Assembly: GCA_022749755.1 (NCBI GenBank)
Contig: CM040449.1
Coordinates: 1,426,001 to 1,490,000, forward strand
From: Azadirachta indica
Lineage: Eukaryota > Streptophyta > Magnoliopsida > Sapindales > Meliaceae
DNA: 64,000 nucleotides
Reading direction: 5' to 3'
The notes under the pieces are model-generated. The model did no database searches. It saw nothing but the letters and a program-made list of their open reading frames with translations, and was not told the origin of the DNA. Of the stretch, positions 51,300 through 62,972 are shown in pieces (position 1 is the stretch's first letter; the number at the start of each line of letters is the position of its first letter). Made by a program: the position numbers and the translations under genes.

Positions 51300-51532
51300 A
51301 AAGCAGTCAGACTAATAAAAGGTATGTCACTATCAAATATTTTCGTTTTAGACACCTACTTGACCATTATTTTCAAAATTAGGTACCTTCCTATCATTCT
51401 CCCATTTGTAAAAGCAGCCCAAATAGTGATTTTTCTCTTAATTTGATTAATGGTTAATGTAAGGAGTAATTTTTAAAAAAATGAGGATGTACTAGGTAAT
51501 TAGATCAAACCTGAGGTGGATATCGTTGGACC
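51300..51532 (-). repeat. Right compound inverted repeat of the nest
   Basis: The inner half (51300-51425) pairs with the MULE-2 left repeat at 46078-46195. The outer half (51432-51532) pairs with the far-left end at 36667-36770. One continuous terminus thus has its two halves matched by two different left ends. Confidence 0.75.
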
Positions 51533-53252
51533 TAAATATTTTTAACGATTAAAATTAAATTTCACATGTGTATTAATTATATGCTAAATTTTATTTTAAC
51601 TGTTAGGAGTGTTTAAATCCAATCTACAAATAATATAAAAAATTATGTAAAGTTCAAGGCTACTGATTTGTCCCCTAATAAATATTGATATTATTGTTTA
51701 ACTAAAATTTCTTTATAGTAATTTTGTGATGTTTTATAGTATAAATATTTTTTAATGAAAATAATTATCAGAAGGATTCAAAATCAAGGTATCAATGAAG
51801 AGCCAAATTGAAACTTGAAGAACAAGTTGACAAGAATAATGAAAGATTCAAGACACAGGTTTAGATAATGACTTATACCTACAATATGTCTTTGAATTGG
51901 TTATTGATTTACCTTAACATAAGCTCAAATTTATTTTTATCAAATCTCATTATATTTTTATTTTACACTAAATTATATATTTTGAAAACATATTTTTCTA
52001 TCATTTTTAGAAAATAAAAGCTTTTGTATTTGTGAAAAATAATTTTTAAAATCCTTGAGACCAAAATGTTAAGGACCAATTTGAAAGACATTTTAAGTTG
52101 TTTGAAAACCAATCCAACAAGTGATTTATACGAATCGAACTAAAATCCCTTAAACAAGGAATGGGTCAAAACTAGTTTACTGTTTGGTTTTTAAGTAAAA
52201 TAGTTCACAGGAATTGGTAAACAGTGTCATTTATTTTAAATGGTCTATTGTTTAAGTAAACTGATGGGCTATTTACTTCAAATTGCCAACTATTTTGCTG
52301 AAATTTTTAATTTCAAGATTCTAAGTCTAACAATTTGTTTCCATTTTTTTTTAAATACTAGTTTAAACTCATTTGAAATGATTTTTACACATAAAATTAA
52401 TACATTTCTTTGAATATTCCTACAAATCTCTACACATAGTAAATAAACAACCTACTACCATCAAGTGCATATGTTTACGACTATTACCTTGCTGCCCTTT
52501 CTTGCAAAGAAATCTCAATGCAATTATAGGTCTAGATCCATCAAGAATATCCTTGATCTTCCCCTCCTCATTTTCAATCTTGCAATGTTATTATGAGAGG
52601 ACTTGTTCTCTATAGCAAAATCCTCATTGTATTGTCTCGACACATGTTTGTTACTCTCTCAACCTGCAAGAATTCTTGCCATAGACCACTAATATTTTCT
52701 AAATGGATGTTTTTGAGTGCTTGATGCCTCTTGAATCTCTTCCCTTGCACTTTTCCTTTTACAATTTCGTTGGCTCGGATAATGCCTTTAAAAAAGGATC
52801 TTGCATCATAGTTCATTTATTAGGTTTGTGCAAGACCCTTACTGCAAGGTATTTTCATTGTATCAAGGAGATTTGATAATGTCTCACAAGACTATATTTG
52901 GCACTCCTTCCTCCCAATCCCATTTGATTCTAAGAAACGTAGCTAGATATGAATTATAGGGTCCCTCCATGACATTCATTTCCATCCCCTAATTATTTTG
53001 ATTTGCATGTTAAAGTGATGGTTCCAACCTTCAATAAATAGATATCTCAAAATGCACCGTTCTCGATATATCCATCAGCGTGACAAATACTTCTAGCAAA
53101 TACATGCCCTTTTTACAACAAGAAATCTAGACTTAAGATGAGATCGACATTCATAAAAAGAAATATGATAAATATTGGTAGTCCTTACCAAACATTGACT
53201 TTTAAGATACTGTTAATGAACCCACTAATGCCCTATCTTCTCCAAATTAGCA
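51533..53252. other. Intergenic region with an unrecognised decayed ORF
   Basis: AT-rich to about 52450. From 52450 to 53250 the composition is less AT-rich and the minus strand holds open stretches (52610-52816, 68 codons, and shorter ones). They look like a decayed protein-coding sequence, but I do not recognise the family. It runs into the assembly gap. Confidence 0.4.
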
Positions 53253-53352
53253 NNNNNNNNNNNNNNNNNNNNNNNNNNNNNNNNNNNNNNNNNNNNNNNN
53301 NNNNNNNNNNNNNNNNNNNNNNNNNNNNNNNNNNNNNNNNNNNNNNNNNNNN
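53253..53352. other. Assembly gap, 100 N
   Basis: Exactly 100 consecutive N, a conventional scaffold-gap size, so the true distance is unknown. The right side restarts in a TATATA run. Confidence 0.99.
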
Positions 53353-53943
53353 TATATATATCATCAAATTTAAAAATTCAATTTTTTTTATTGATAAAAA
53401 TTCAATTTTATTTTACAATTTAAATTTATGAAGATATCAAATTTATATAAGAAAGTATGTTTATGTATTTATGAATTATAACATAGAAATTGATAAAATG
53501 AATATTATTTGACACTGTATTATTGTATAATAACTATTGGAGTTCGACGTAAAGTATAGTCTTATTTTTTAATTAAGGAAGAAATCTACTTTACTTTATA
53601 TATATAATCTTTTAATATATATAGCAACTTCACTTTATATAATTTATTACATCAATTTTGAGCTCTATATACTTTTAATTATTGACATTAAATCTAATAC
53701 ATATAGTTGATATATAAGTTTTTTCAAAAAATATTTAAATGGAAGTGAGAAATGTCGTACACAAAATACCAAACTTGAGAGTTTTAAGCGTGCTCCAAAC
53801 CACCCACTTAAACTATACCAAAGGGATTCAAGTGTATGCATAATTCACACAAATATAATATATAAATTTAACCATTCAAGTGGGAGTAATTCAATGATTT
53901 ATAAACTATATAATATATTGTGTAAAAAAATTGAGACTCTAAG

Positions 53944-54350
53944 TGCCTGTTTGTTTTTTAATACGAAGTTTGAATATAATTTACTTTCAGTCATTTAGAT
54001 ATTTTAAAAATATTTATTTTTTAATTTAATGCTAAAATTTTGATAATTATATGTAAATAAAATAAGTTAAATTTTTTGACTTAATGCTTAAGTCTGAAAT
54101 TTGAATAGGTATTTTAGTTGTAATGGACTAAAAAGTGCTTTTAAAATTTATTTATTTCCTTATACACATAAAGTTTATCTTAATTATTTAAAAAAAATAT
54201 AATAAGTAAAATTAGTAATTTTTAAATATTTATATTTAGATGTGATAAATAAAAAATAAATATATTATATATAATCACTTAACTTTATATATTTTAATTT
54301 ATTCATATTTTCAATTCATTTAAACTTTAAATAAAAAACAAATAGGCCCT
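53944..54350. mobile_element. Tourist-like MITE
   Basis: The left end is GTGCCTGTTTGTTTTTTAAT. The right end reversed is GGGCCTATTTGTTTTTTATT. TAA flanks both sides. About 407 bp, AT-rich and non-coding. The ends and 3-bp target fit PIF/Harbinger-derived Tourist elements. Confidence 0.75.
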
Positions 54351-55689
54351 TAATCTTTACCCATATATATTGTTACATATATTATGTAGTTCCTAATTCT
54401 ACTTAATAAAAATGTGAAAGAAATTGAGAATATTTTGAAATAAATGTGATGTTTAAAAATTAAAAAAAAAAATTTTATAGTAATAGTTAAAATAATTTTC
54501 TTAACTAAAAATCTAATGAATGGTGTTCAGTAGTTTTTAATAAAAATATTTTATAATATATTTTAAAATATATTTTAAAAATACCAAAATTAAAAAAATA
54601 ATGTTTTCAATTATAATTTAAAAAACATGTTTTTAAATTTATAAATTAATTTCAATTGAGTGAGTCCATTACACCTTAAAATATATTTAGAATACCAATT
54701 TTTTAGTAAAATTTTTGTTACAAAAATACTTACTATGTAATTTACTATATTGAACAATTTAACTTAAAAAAATATACTGCTTTTCACACCCATTTAACTC
54801 ATCCATTTAACATGCTGTTATCTACCTTAAACCATAATTTTTAATATCAAATTTAATTCATCATAAAACTTTTACAAGTGTTTCCAAATATATATTAATT
54901 CTATTTCAAACTTTATTTTTTACCATAATATTTTTTATAAATAAATAAAAAAACTCTTAGATGAAATCAGTAAGATGAATGATAATTAGTTGTTACTTTT
55001 GTGAAAAATGTTAGAATTTTATCGATAATATAATATTTTGAAGCTCTTAATAAAATTTATACAACTAGCCAAAATTTGCTATTTTGGTACTCAATCAATT
55101 TGTCTGTATCAATATATTTTGTTCCCTTTTAGTATTTTATTAGGTAATAATAATTTATATTTTATTTTGTATTATAATTAAATATTTGTTTTAAATTTTA
55201 ATTAATTTTAAGATTGATATTTTAAAGAAAAAAAAAATTATTTGAGTATGATAAATATAATTATTTTACTTATGGTGAGACGTTTTTCCTTCAAAGAGAA
55301 TACTCTAAAATTCAAATTCACCTTTTATTAATAGAGTAGAGTCAAAATGTTAAAAAATATATTTAAAAATAACAATAAAATAAGTATAGTTGATGGGAAG
55401 GGTCACAATATAACGATTCAGTAATATAATCACTGTATTTGAATTATTATATTATTCAAAATGTAATTTAATAGTCAATTTAAAATAATAATGACTAATA
55501 AATTTTTTCTATATACTGTACATAAATAGAATTACTCTTGTTTAATTTTATATTACAAAAATTGAATTTAATTTTTTATATTATTATTGTTTTCCTAAAA
55601 CTGTTTTTAAGAAACACAAAATACCCTTTTGAAAATTATTTTTCAACTGCCTGTTTCAACAGCAAGTTGAAAATTTCAAAAACAACAGA
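54351..55689. other. AT-rich intergenic region
   Basis: No gene seen. Near 55460-55510, AAATGTAATTTAATAGTCAA resembles segments repeated at 57400 and 57655. Confidence 0.5.
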
Positions 55690-56180
55690 GGTCCGGGACC
55701 CATCTGACTAGACGTGTCGTCAAATGATTGGACAGCTAATCCCGGTGCGGCTCTAACCCTTTGTGAGAGGTCGACGTCCCATCATCAGAAACGGGGACCC
55801 ACCCACGTGGATTCTGAGAACGCGGTCAGAGAATCGGACGGTCAAGAATCGACGAGTAGGGCTGAGGGTCTGATCTTCAAGGTATGGGCAGGATCTGAAA
55901 ACTGTATCAGTTGCTGATAGGTTAGATTCGGGTTGATTGATTGATTGCGTTTTTATTTTCCCACACGTCACGCTTCTCACACCATGCTGTGTGGGTCCCT
56001 CATAGACCATGTTTTTTTCTTTTTAATAACACTAGACCATGTTTTAAAATTATTATTAATTTAATTTTGTATTTATTATTACTGATAAATCGTAAAAAAA
56101 GGCCATCGTCACTGCCTGTTGGGCTTTCGATTACTGACACATCGCCTGCTATACGCAATCACCTACACGGGGCCCAGTTT
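55690..56180. promoter_or_regulatory. GC-rich island with ACGT-core and TCP-type motifs, no gene attached
   Basis: The sequence becomes abruptly GC-rich in an AT-rich setting. It holds GACGTGTCG (from 55711), CACGTG (55804-55809), ACACGTCACG (from 55963) and GTGGGTCC (about 55991-55998). Short open frames on both strands are unconvincing. It looks like a promoter or leader whose gene is missing or non-coding. Confidence 0.35.
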
Positions 56181-59100
56181 ATTTTTTATGAAAAATAATA
56201 ATAATAATCCTTCCCAAATCCGCTTAAAGATGTGTAAACTTTTACGGATAATAACATTTTTGTCCCTAAATATTTCAAAATAATAATTTTAGTAAATTCT
56301 ACTTAAATTTGAATAATTTAGTACAGATAATACACTACTGGGTATAAAAATCGGGATACAATTCGAAAAAAATGCAGTATTACTTTACGTGATAATGTAA
56401 TTTTTATAAAATACAACACAGGTAAGTGTAATACAACCGTAGTGATTACTTGACCATATTATATTATTACTAAGTAATATTAAATGTTATTAATATAACA
56501 TTAATGAACGATTTGAATATAATAAACATGAGTCTAATTATTAAACTCTTAATTTTACGTAATTTCTTATATCATTAATAAGCTATAGTATTTAAATACT
56601 TTCAATAATTAAAATTACATACAACATTTACATTAATTATAATGTATTAATGATATATATTAAATTTAATATTTAATAGTAAAAAATACTTAAATCTAAT
56701 GGTTTATAAATAATGTAAAAGATTTGGTAAAATTAAGAAGTTATTAATTCTCTCCTTAATAAATATAACATCAATTTTTTACTTATCCAATTTTATTAAG
56801 GAAATATCTATTTTAAAATTAATTAGTTATAACAACAATTAAATTGAATTAAAAAAATTAAAATATTTGTAATTTTATTGAACAATTCTATTGAAATTAT
56901 AATATTTAAATCTTTCTCATAATTAACCTAATATATAAATCTTTTTATTTTAAGTAATACATCATTTGTTAATCAGAGTTAGAATAATGTTACAATTATT
57001 TTTAAAACAACAATTTATCCTTTAATTGATGAACACATATCAATTAACATAAACAATTTAAAATAATATTTTAAAAATATAATACTGCTTAAAATTTCAT
57101 GAAAAAAAAATTGACCTATAAGATACATAAATTCCCAAATGTCCAATGCCATCTACCAACAAGACTATAGACTAATTAATCAAACCTTCCCCTCTTACCC
57201 AAAACCTTATCTCCTTCTCATGACTCATTAGACAAACCTATTGAAATGTCTTTCTAATTGTACTATGGTGTTCTAAATAAAATTACATTATGCTTTTATT
57301 TTCAACGCGATAAAATTTGTCTAAACTAATTATGATAAGGATAGAGATACAATACAACAACAGTTGTATAACATAATCATTAAATTTGAACGGTTACAAT
57401 TACTCGAAATATAATTCAATGGTCAACTTAAAGTGGGGATGACTCACGAATTATAATAAAAAACCCATTTTTTTGTGAATAATGTATCATATTATGATTG
57501 TATAGTATATTCACAAAATAAAGCTAAAATGCAAAAATTAAATAATACAAGTCATTACTTTTGGACTATTGGAATTACTCAAAATATAATTTATGGGATT
57601 AATGCAAGAATTATGTTGGAAAGCGCACACCTTTTTATGAATGTAGCATTTGAAATGTAATTTAACGATCAAGTTAAAAGTGGAGATGACCCACGAGTTA
57701 TGTTGAAAAACTAGTCTTTCTATAAATGTACCATACAACGGTGGTATGATAGCATGATTTTGTGCTTGGTATAGCATACTGAATCCAACCAATTGAAAAT
57801 AATTTAAAAAAATAGATAATTAAATGTATGTAGTTGGACTTGGGTTTGTGGCCAATTGAATCGTCTATGATGGGCTGGGCCGACCCAATTTATAAAAGAA
57901 GTTTAGTAGTTATCCTTGGCCTAGTACATAAAAGATTGTAAGTGTTTTATCCTTTTCTAATATGGAGACAAACAATCGATAATTTTATCTATACCACAGT
58001 TAATAATTTGTTTTTGATTTTTCACTTAAAATTTGGACTTTTTTAATTTATACTAATTACGTTATTCAACATAAATAAAATGTAGAAAACAACAAATTTT
58101 TAATTCATAAACATGTCCACAATAAGCTATATCTTTTTTTTTAAACATATATTAATGTTAATTTAAATTAATTGTCAAATATGTGAAATTATCTTATTCA
58201 TTAAATTCGTAATTACACACTTCCATAGTCTGGCTTAATGACTAATTAATTAAAATTATTTAAATGAAATTTAATTAACAATTATGTTTGCTACGTTACA
58301 AGAATAAATCAAACTAATTTAAACATTTAAATATTTAATTTTAAATTAAATATTAATATTAGCATTATAAAATTGAGATTGATTAGAATTAAATAAAATA
58401 ACCAACTTTACAAGTTACTGTACATATAAAGATGAGTAATATATTTAATTTTCATGAATAATATTTAAATAAAAATATTTTTAAAATGATTAATTTGATA
58501 TATTATACCATTATAGATGAATAGATACTTTTTTTTTACGGTTAAAAATAAAAATAATTTTTAACATTACTACAAAATAAATTCATTCAAAACATTTGTA
58601 GTAAACAATTTAATCAATGTTTTTAGTTTTGTTTTGGGAGATGAGATACCAAGTACTCAATTTTACTTCAATGGAGAAATAAAAGCCAATGACGCGAGCA
58701 ACTGTAAAAAATTGCAACGCAAGTGCAAGTGTGCAACTCAGTTGGCACTAAGGCGTCATTTGGTACTATGCTATTTCTATGATACTCTGAAAGCAAATTT
58801 TAAAAGGTATTTAGTTACACTAATTTTTAGTGGGATCCACTCATTTTTTTTCATTAATGTCTGACATCCAATATTTTCATCTCACAATAAACACAGTTTT
58901 CTAAAACTACCATATTTCAACGAAGCCTAAGCTCAATCATATGCAACATGAGAGACGAAATTTACAGTTCTTAGACATAAGAATGCGCGACTGAAATAGA
59001 TCACCTAGAAAAATGAACCTCAGGATGCACATAACTCAATTACAGAGTCTTTGGAAGTGATTATTCTACAACACTATCTAATTAAGAGCTAAAATTTCAT

Positions 59101-59238
59101 GATGTGAGATTAAAAAGAGATGAGAAGCTGCTTGGTGATGATGCACTGATCACAGCACAGAAAATGCTACAAGCAATCTTTGGCAAAACATGTATTAGAG
59201 AGAGAACTCATGTATGTTTCCAGTAATCAGGAATTGGC
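56181..59238. other. AT-rich intergenic region with repeats
   Basis: No gene seen. Related segments at 57397-57480 and 57650-57731 share a TGGGGATGAC/TGGAGATGAC core. Tandem site II words TGGGCT/TGGGCC at 57871-57881 are followed by TTATAAAAG at 57891. A small element at 58751-58930 is described separately. Confidence 0.45.
58751..58930. repeat. Possible short hAT-type MITE
   Basis: The left end AAGGCGTCATTTGGTACTATG and the reversed right end TTAGGCTTCGTTGAAATATGG are imperfect inverted repeats around ~180 bp of non-coding sequence. No clear target duplication. Confidence 0.35.
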
Positions 59239-62200
59239 TCAAACAAATATAACACCGTTCTCTTTGATAGTATCAAGAACAATTCCGAGCTTACCTTCAA
59301 TCCGCTCGTCTTTTCTAGGCTCATAAGACAATGCATATACATCAGCATCCTTTGATCGCTCAGCAATCAGCTTCCCTATAACCCTACATGCATTATCATC
59401 AGTGAGAGAGGGCAAAGAGTGTCTGAGATCCTTGGCATTTGTGGTAGCAACTGATATTACTTTACTCGTTGCCCGGTGCATCACTTTTGCATGTATAAAT
59501 CTCTTAGAAAAGAAAACATTAAGTAAAAATGGCCTCATATACATGTCTGTCCTCTGTTTCCATGATTTCCGATAGGTCTCTGTGCAAGTTCTCCCCGTGA
59601 TCTCCGTGTCCAGGCAGCTTGAATAAAAGAATCCTGAGGAAATAACAAAGTAAAGAATTGGTAATTTATTCTTCATTCATTAAGTTAATTGATGCTACAA
59701 CTTCTTGTCGTTAGAAGGTCTCAACTCGCATAACATTTAGATCTTGGCATCTCTCTCTCTCTCTCTCTCTCTGCTTTTTTCTTTTTTTTTTAATTACAAC
59801 ATCGAGAGACAGTTCAGCTAAAAAATATTGGCATCACCACCAGAGACCTGAGATCAAATCTTGCCATCTGCGAGCATTGAAAAGTTAAACAAGGGGGAAA
59901 GGCTAAACCGAAGTGTTTTGCAGTCACAGGGTTTTTTCATGTGTATGAACTGTGCAATAGAAGTTGGTTACTTTCTAGAAACAATCCAAGGAAGTTATAT
60001 CATGAACTTTTTCAATTTCAACAGTGTTGCAAATTATAAGTGGCAAAAGAATGTGATAAAAAATTATAATAATCAAGTGAAGAAGGCCTCTAGTCAAGCT
60101 AAACTTAAGCCAGCAAAACTAATTGACACTTCAAGAATGGCATGGGATGTTTTTGGTGCATAATAGTGCCTTCTATGCAAGAGTGACTAAAACTATTAAG
60201 CCTTACGCATGGAGATAAAAGATATGATTCAAAGGTCTATGCATTATATTTAAATCTCACATAGAAAGGAATAGCTGACCCTTTTTGTCAGCATCAAAAA
60301 AATATTACAACAAAATAAGAAATGACCCAAATGGTGGTTGCAAATTACCATCTGCCTAAAAGAGGTGGTTTATCAGCACAAGGAAAATGGAAGAGAATAA
60401 CTGTGTGCGAACATGTTAGAATAGGAAGAAGTTCAAAAAATATTCAATGGTAAACCTAGTAATTAAAACTGCAAATCTAGCTAGACAGATTCCAGTGCAC
60501 GTCAAAACAAACAGAAACCCACATTGTTGTCCAGGAAATAAAAAACTAAACATCAGGGTTTGATAAACTCAGGCATCCCAGACACAACTTCTTCACTTGG
60601 AGCAATTAGCAAACATACTAGCAAAGCAGAATGACACTGGATCAATCATTGGACTTAGAAAGTGGTCATATCTGCAAATAACCACCTTCCTACCATGCCA
60701 AATTTCTATGTAACTTGTATTGATACACAATTTCTAAAGAATTTTAGATCCTTGACATGGGTTTTCATAAGCATGCCCAGGGACACTACTATTGTGACTT
60801 CCACCGGCCTTTCAAGTTTCGCACTCAAACTGATCAATTGGAGGCATGTTGTTGACTCAAAACATAAAATACTCCTGCACCTTAAACATAAAATGTGGGG
60901 AATAATCAGCAAATTTTGCACATTAAGCTTACTCCTCTCAATAGGTTTCCATCCAAACTGTAAATACGATCTTTGTGGGTTCAACAGATATTGCTTATCC
61001 TGATGCTAGCCACCACAATCAAGATAAAAAGGTAAATAAATAAAAAAGTAAAGAATACGAAACGGATAAGCTTAATTCTGCTGATCAAAACATAAATCAA
61101 AAGCATACAAATCAAGCTTGTGTGGGCCCCTATTTCTCACCCATGGCTGCTTGCCTTGTGCTGGAAAGCCTTGTCCACATAATCAAGGAGTAAGTCTAAG
61201 GTTAGATTCGTAATATCCATTTTCTTATAATTTTTCAATGTGGTATGCATCTTTGTGCTACATTTAAAATCACTTGTGAGGCTCTTAGCAACGGCAGGAA
61301 GAGAGTTTGACAGGGGCTGCTAAAAGGTGCTACCCTTGCCTTGCTTGCCTGGAGACATCCAAGAAAAGCAGCATATGACACACAATTCCAAAGCAAACAG
61401 GATGGTCGACCATTACCCAGCCTTCAACGTTGAAAAAGAACAGTTTATAGTTTGCTCCAGACCATGAAGGACATTGTTAATGATATCATCATAACCATCA
61501 AGCACCAAACAACAAAATTCCCGTAGAACAGCAGTCATTTAAAAACTACAGAACTGATTTATAAACTACGATGTAAAATGATAAACAGAAGTAAGCTGTG
61601 TTCAGGCATTGCAAATTTAGAACCAACATCATATTTAATTCCTAGTCCAGGTTCCCAGCAGGTTTCAATTTAACAAGTTCCTGTTTGAGTCCATTAAACA
61701 AATGGGGGTGATAACATTTCACACAATCTTATGGCTCAAATACAACAGAAAGTTATTGGAGTGGAGTTTGTCTTAATCGTGTTATATTTTTATACCCACA
61801 TAACATGATAATCAAATTAGTTAATTCAATTTTACCCCTAAATGATACAAGTAACTGACTTTTGCCATGTCAACCAATAAATGAACAAACATATGTTGAC
61901 CCATTTGATCCATATTTGCCAATTTCACATATATTTTACATTGTAGCTAATGACATACAGTAATCTTGAAAACTAATTAAGGGTGTGCTTGATGCTACTA
62001 GCTTTCACCTAACCTTGAAAGTAAAGCTGAACAAGTATTTGGTAAGCACAAATTTTAATGCAGTTCACTTACTTTCAATTAATATTTGATATCATGTGCT
62101 TCTATACCAGAACATCTATGGCTTCAACTCAAAGCCACAACACCTTGATACCAAACACACTGTAAGAAAAATTATCCATACGACAATTTCCCAATTCAAT

Positions 62201-62626
62201 CAATAAGATTAACCACAAGAAAAAACTAAACTGCATAATCCATTTAAAGAAACTACAACATTCAAGTAAAATCAGAAGTTTGTTGAATTTTATACCAATC
62301 ATTATCTAAGACCAGAAATTGAGCTCAACTCTATTTCTAGGAAACCAAAGCAGCACATATTTTAATCCAAAATTTTCTTTCTTTTATTTTCCTGAGGATC
62401 AATCACAAACTACTGAAATAAAGAGGAGAAGAAAAATAAAAGTGCGCACCTTCTTCACAGTGGAAGTAGGAGGGTGAGTGATTGAGTTGATGGAGATGTT
62501 GATACTGGGAAATGAGGATGCCCATGAGAGAGAAATGAGTTTTTCTGGGCGAGTTGCTGGTGAGCGAACCGGAGCCAACTCAGGGTAAACAAAGGAAGAA
62601 GAAGAAGAAGATATTATGAAAGCCAT
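59239..62626 (-). CDS. uL18-family (L18p/L5e) ribosomal-type protein, exon structure incomplete
   Basis: The last exon, 59239 to about 59633, encodes a full L18p-type domain: FFSKRFIHAKVMHRATSKVISVATT, LRHSLPSLTDDNACRVIGKLIAERSKDADV, and EGKLGIVLDTIKENGVIFV before TGA. The first exon, 62450-62626, begins MAFIISSSSSSF and is Ser-rich with few acidic residues, as in an organelle-targeting peptide, ending at an AAG|GTGCGC donor. The two cannot be joined directly: the donor is phase 0, while the acceptor needs one base (CAG at 59634-59636) or two. At least one middle exon must lie in the 2.8 kb between; I could not locate it. L18p proteins bind 5S rRNA in the large subunit; plants also have divergent organellar members. 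That both exons belong to one gene is an inference from strand, order and lack of another candidate. Confidence 0.7.
59751..59772. repeat. (CT)n microsatellite
   Basis: Eleven CT units followed by a T-rich run, in the intron next to the uL18 last exon, where it may serve as part of a polypurine/polypyrimidine tract. Confidence 0.85.
61981..62163. mobile_element. Short MITE in uL18 intron
   Basis: The left end GGGTGTGCTTGATGCTACTAG and the reversed right end AGTGTGTTTGGTATCAAGGTG are imperfect inverted repeats. About 183 bp, non-coding. The GTGTGTTTGGTA-type end is common in plant hAT-derived MITEs. Confidence 0.55.
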
Positions 62627-62649
62627 TTGGTTTTGGCTTTCTCCAGCGC

Positions 62650-62972
62650 CAACTGACTCCGATGCCCTCTGTGCTCTGTTGGATGATAAAAAGAATGCGA
62701 TAATAACATTTTAGTCCATAATCGTTAAAGAATAACAAAAATGTACATAATCCTTTTCAATGTTAACAATTTAGTCCCCAAATACATAAATATCTTTTAG
62801 AGGTAGTGTCGCACTCGCAACTGACTCCGATTCTCCCTAATCTTCATGGCTGAGATTTGGAGAAATTAAAAGAATACGATAATAACATTTTGGTTCCTGA
62901 ATTTTAGAAGAATAACAATAATGTACATAATGTATTTTAATGTTAACAATTAGTCTCTAATTGATATATCAT
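62650..62972. repeat. Tandem duplication of uL18 upstream region
   Basis: 62650-62817 and 62818-62972 are adjacent copies. Both begin CAACTGACTCCGAT and share GATAATAACATTTT, ATGTACATAAT and ATGTTAACAA. The first copy begins 24 bp upstream of the uL18 ATG, so it spans leader and promoter. Confidence 0.85.

Larger units (their letters stand above)
36667..51532. mobile_element. 14.9 kb nested DNA-transposon block bounded by MULE-type inverted repeats
   Basis: The left end (36667-36770) and the right end (51432-51532, reversed) are inverted repeats. They share GGTTTGRTCTAATTAYCTAGTAC, a TTTTTTAAAAATTAC block, and CAAATTAA. The flanking 9-mers TAAATTATA and TAAATATTT agree at six of nine positions, weak evidence for a 9-bp target duplication. 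Inside, in order: MULE-1 transposase, hAT element, MULE-2 transposase, convergent GRF-like ORF. Whether it moved as one unit or is a MULE later invaded is not resolved. Confidence 0.75.

Noticed and set aside
55714..56010. Overlapping ORFs in the GC-rich island
   Set aside because: Both strands are open simply because GC-rich sequence has few stops; no protein family recognised.
59861..60163. 100-codon plus-strand ORF inside the uL18 gene
   Set aside because: No recognisable domain, opposite strand to the host gene, no splice or promoter context; could be chance or a non-coding transcript.
60706..60984. 92-codon minus-strand ORF as the missing uL18 exon
   Set aside because: It has an AG before FGWKP, but the residues do not resemble any L18p protein and no good donor keeps the phase.
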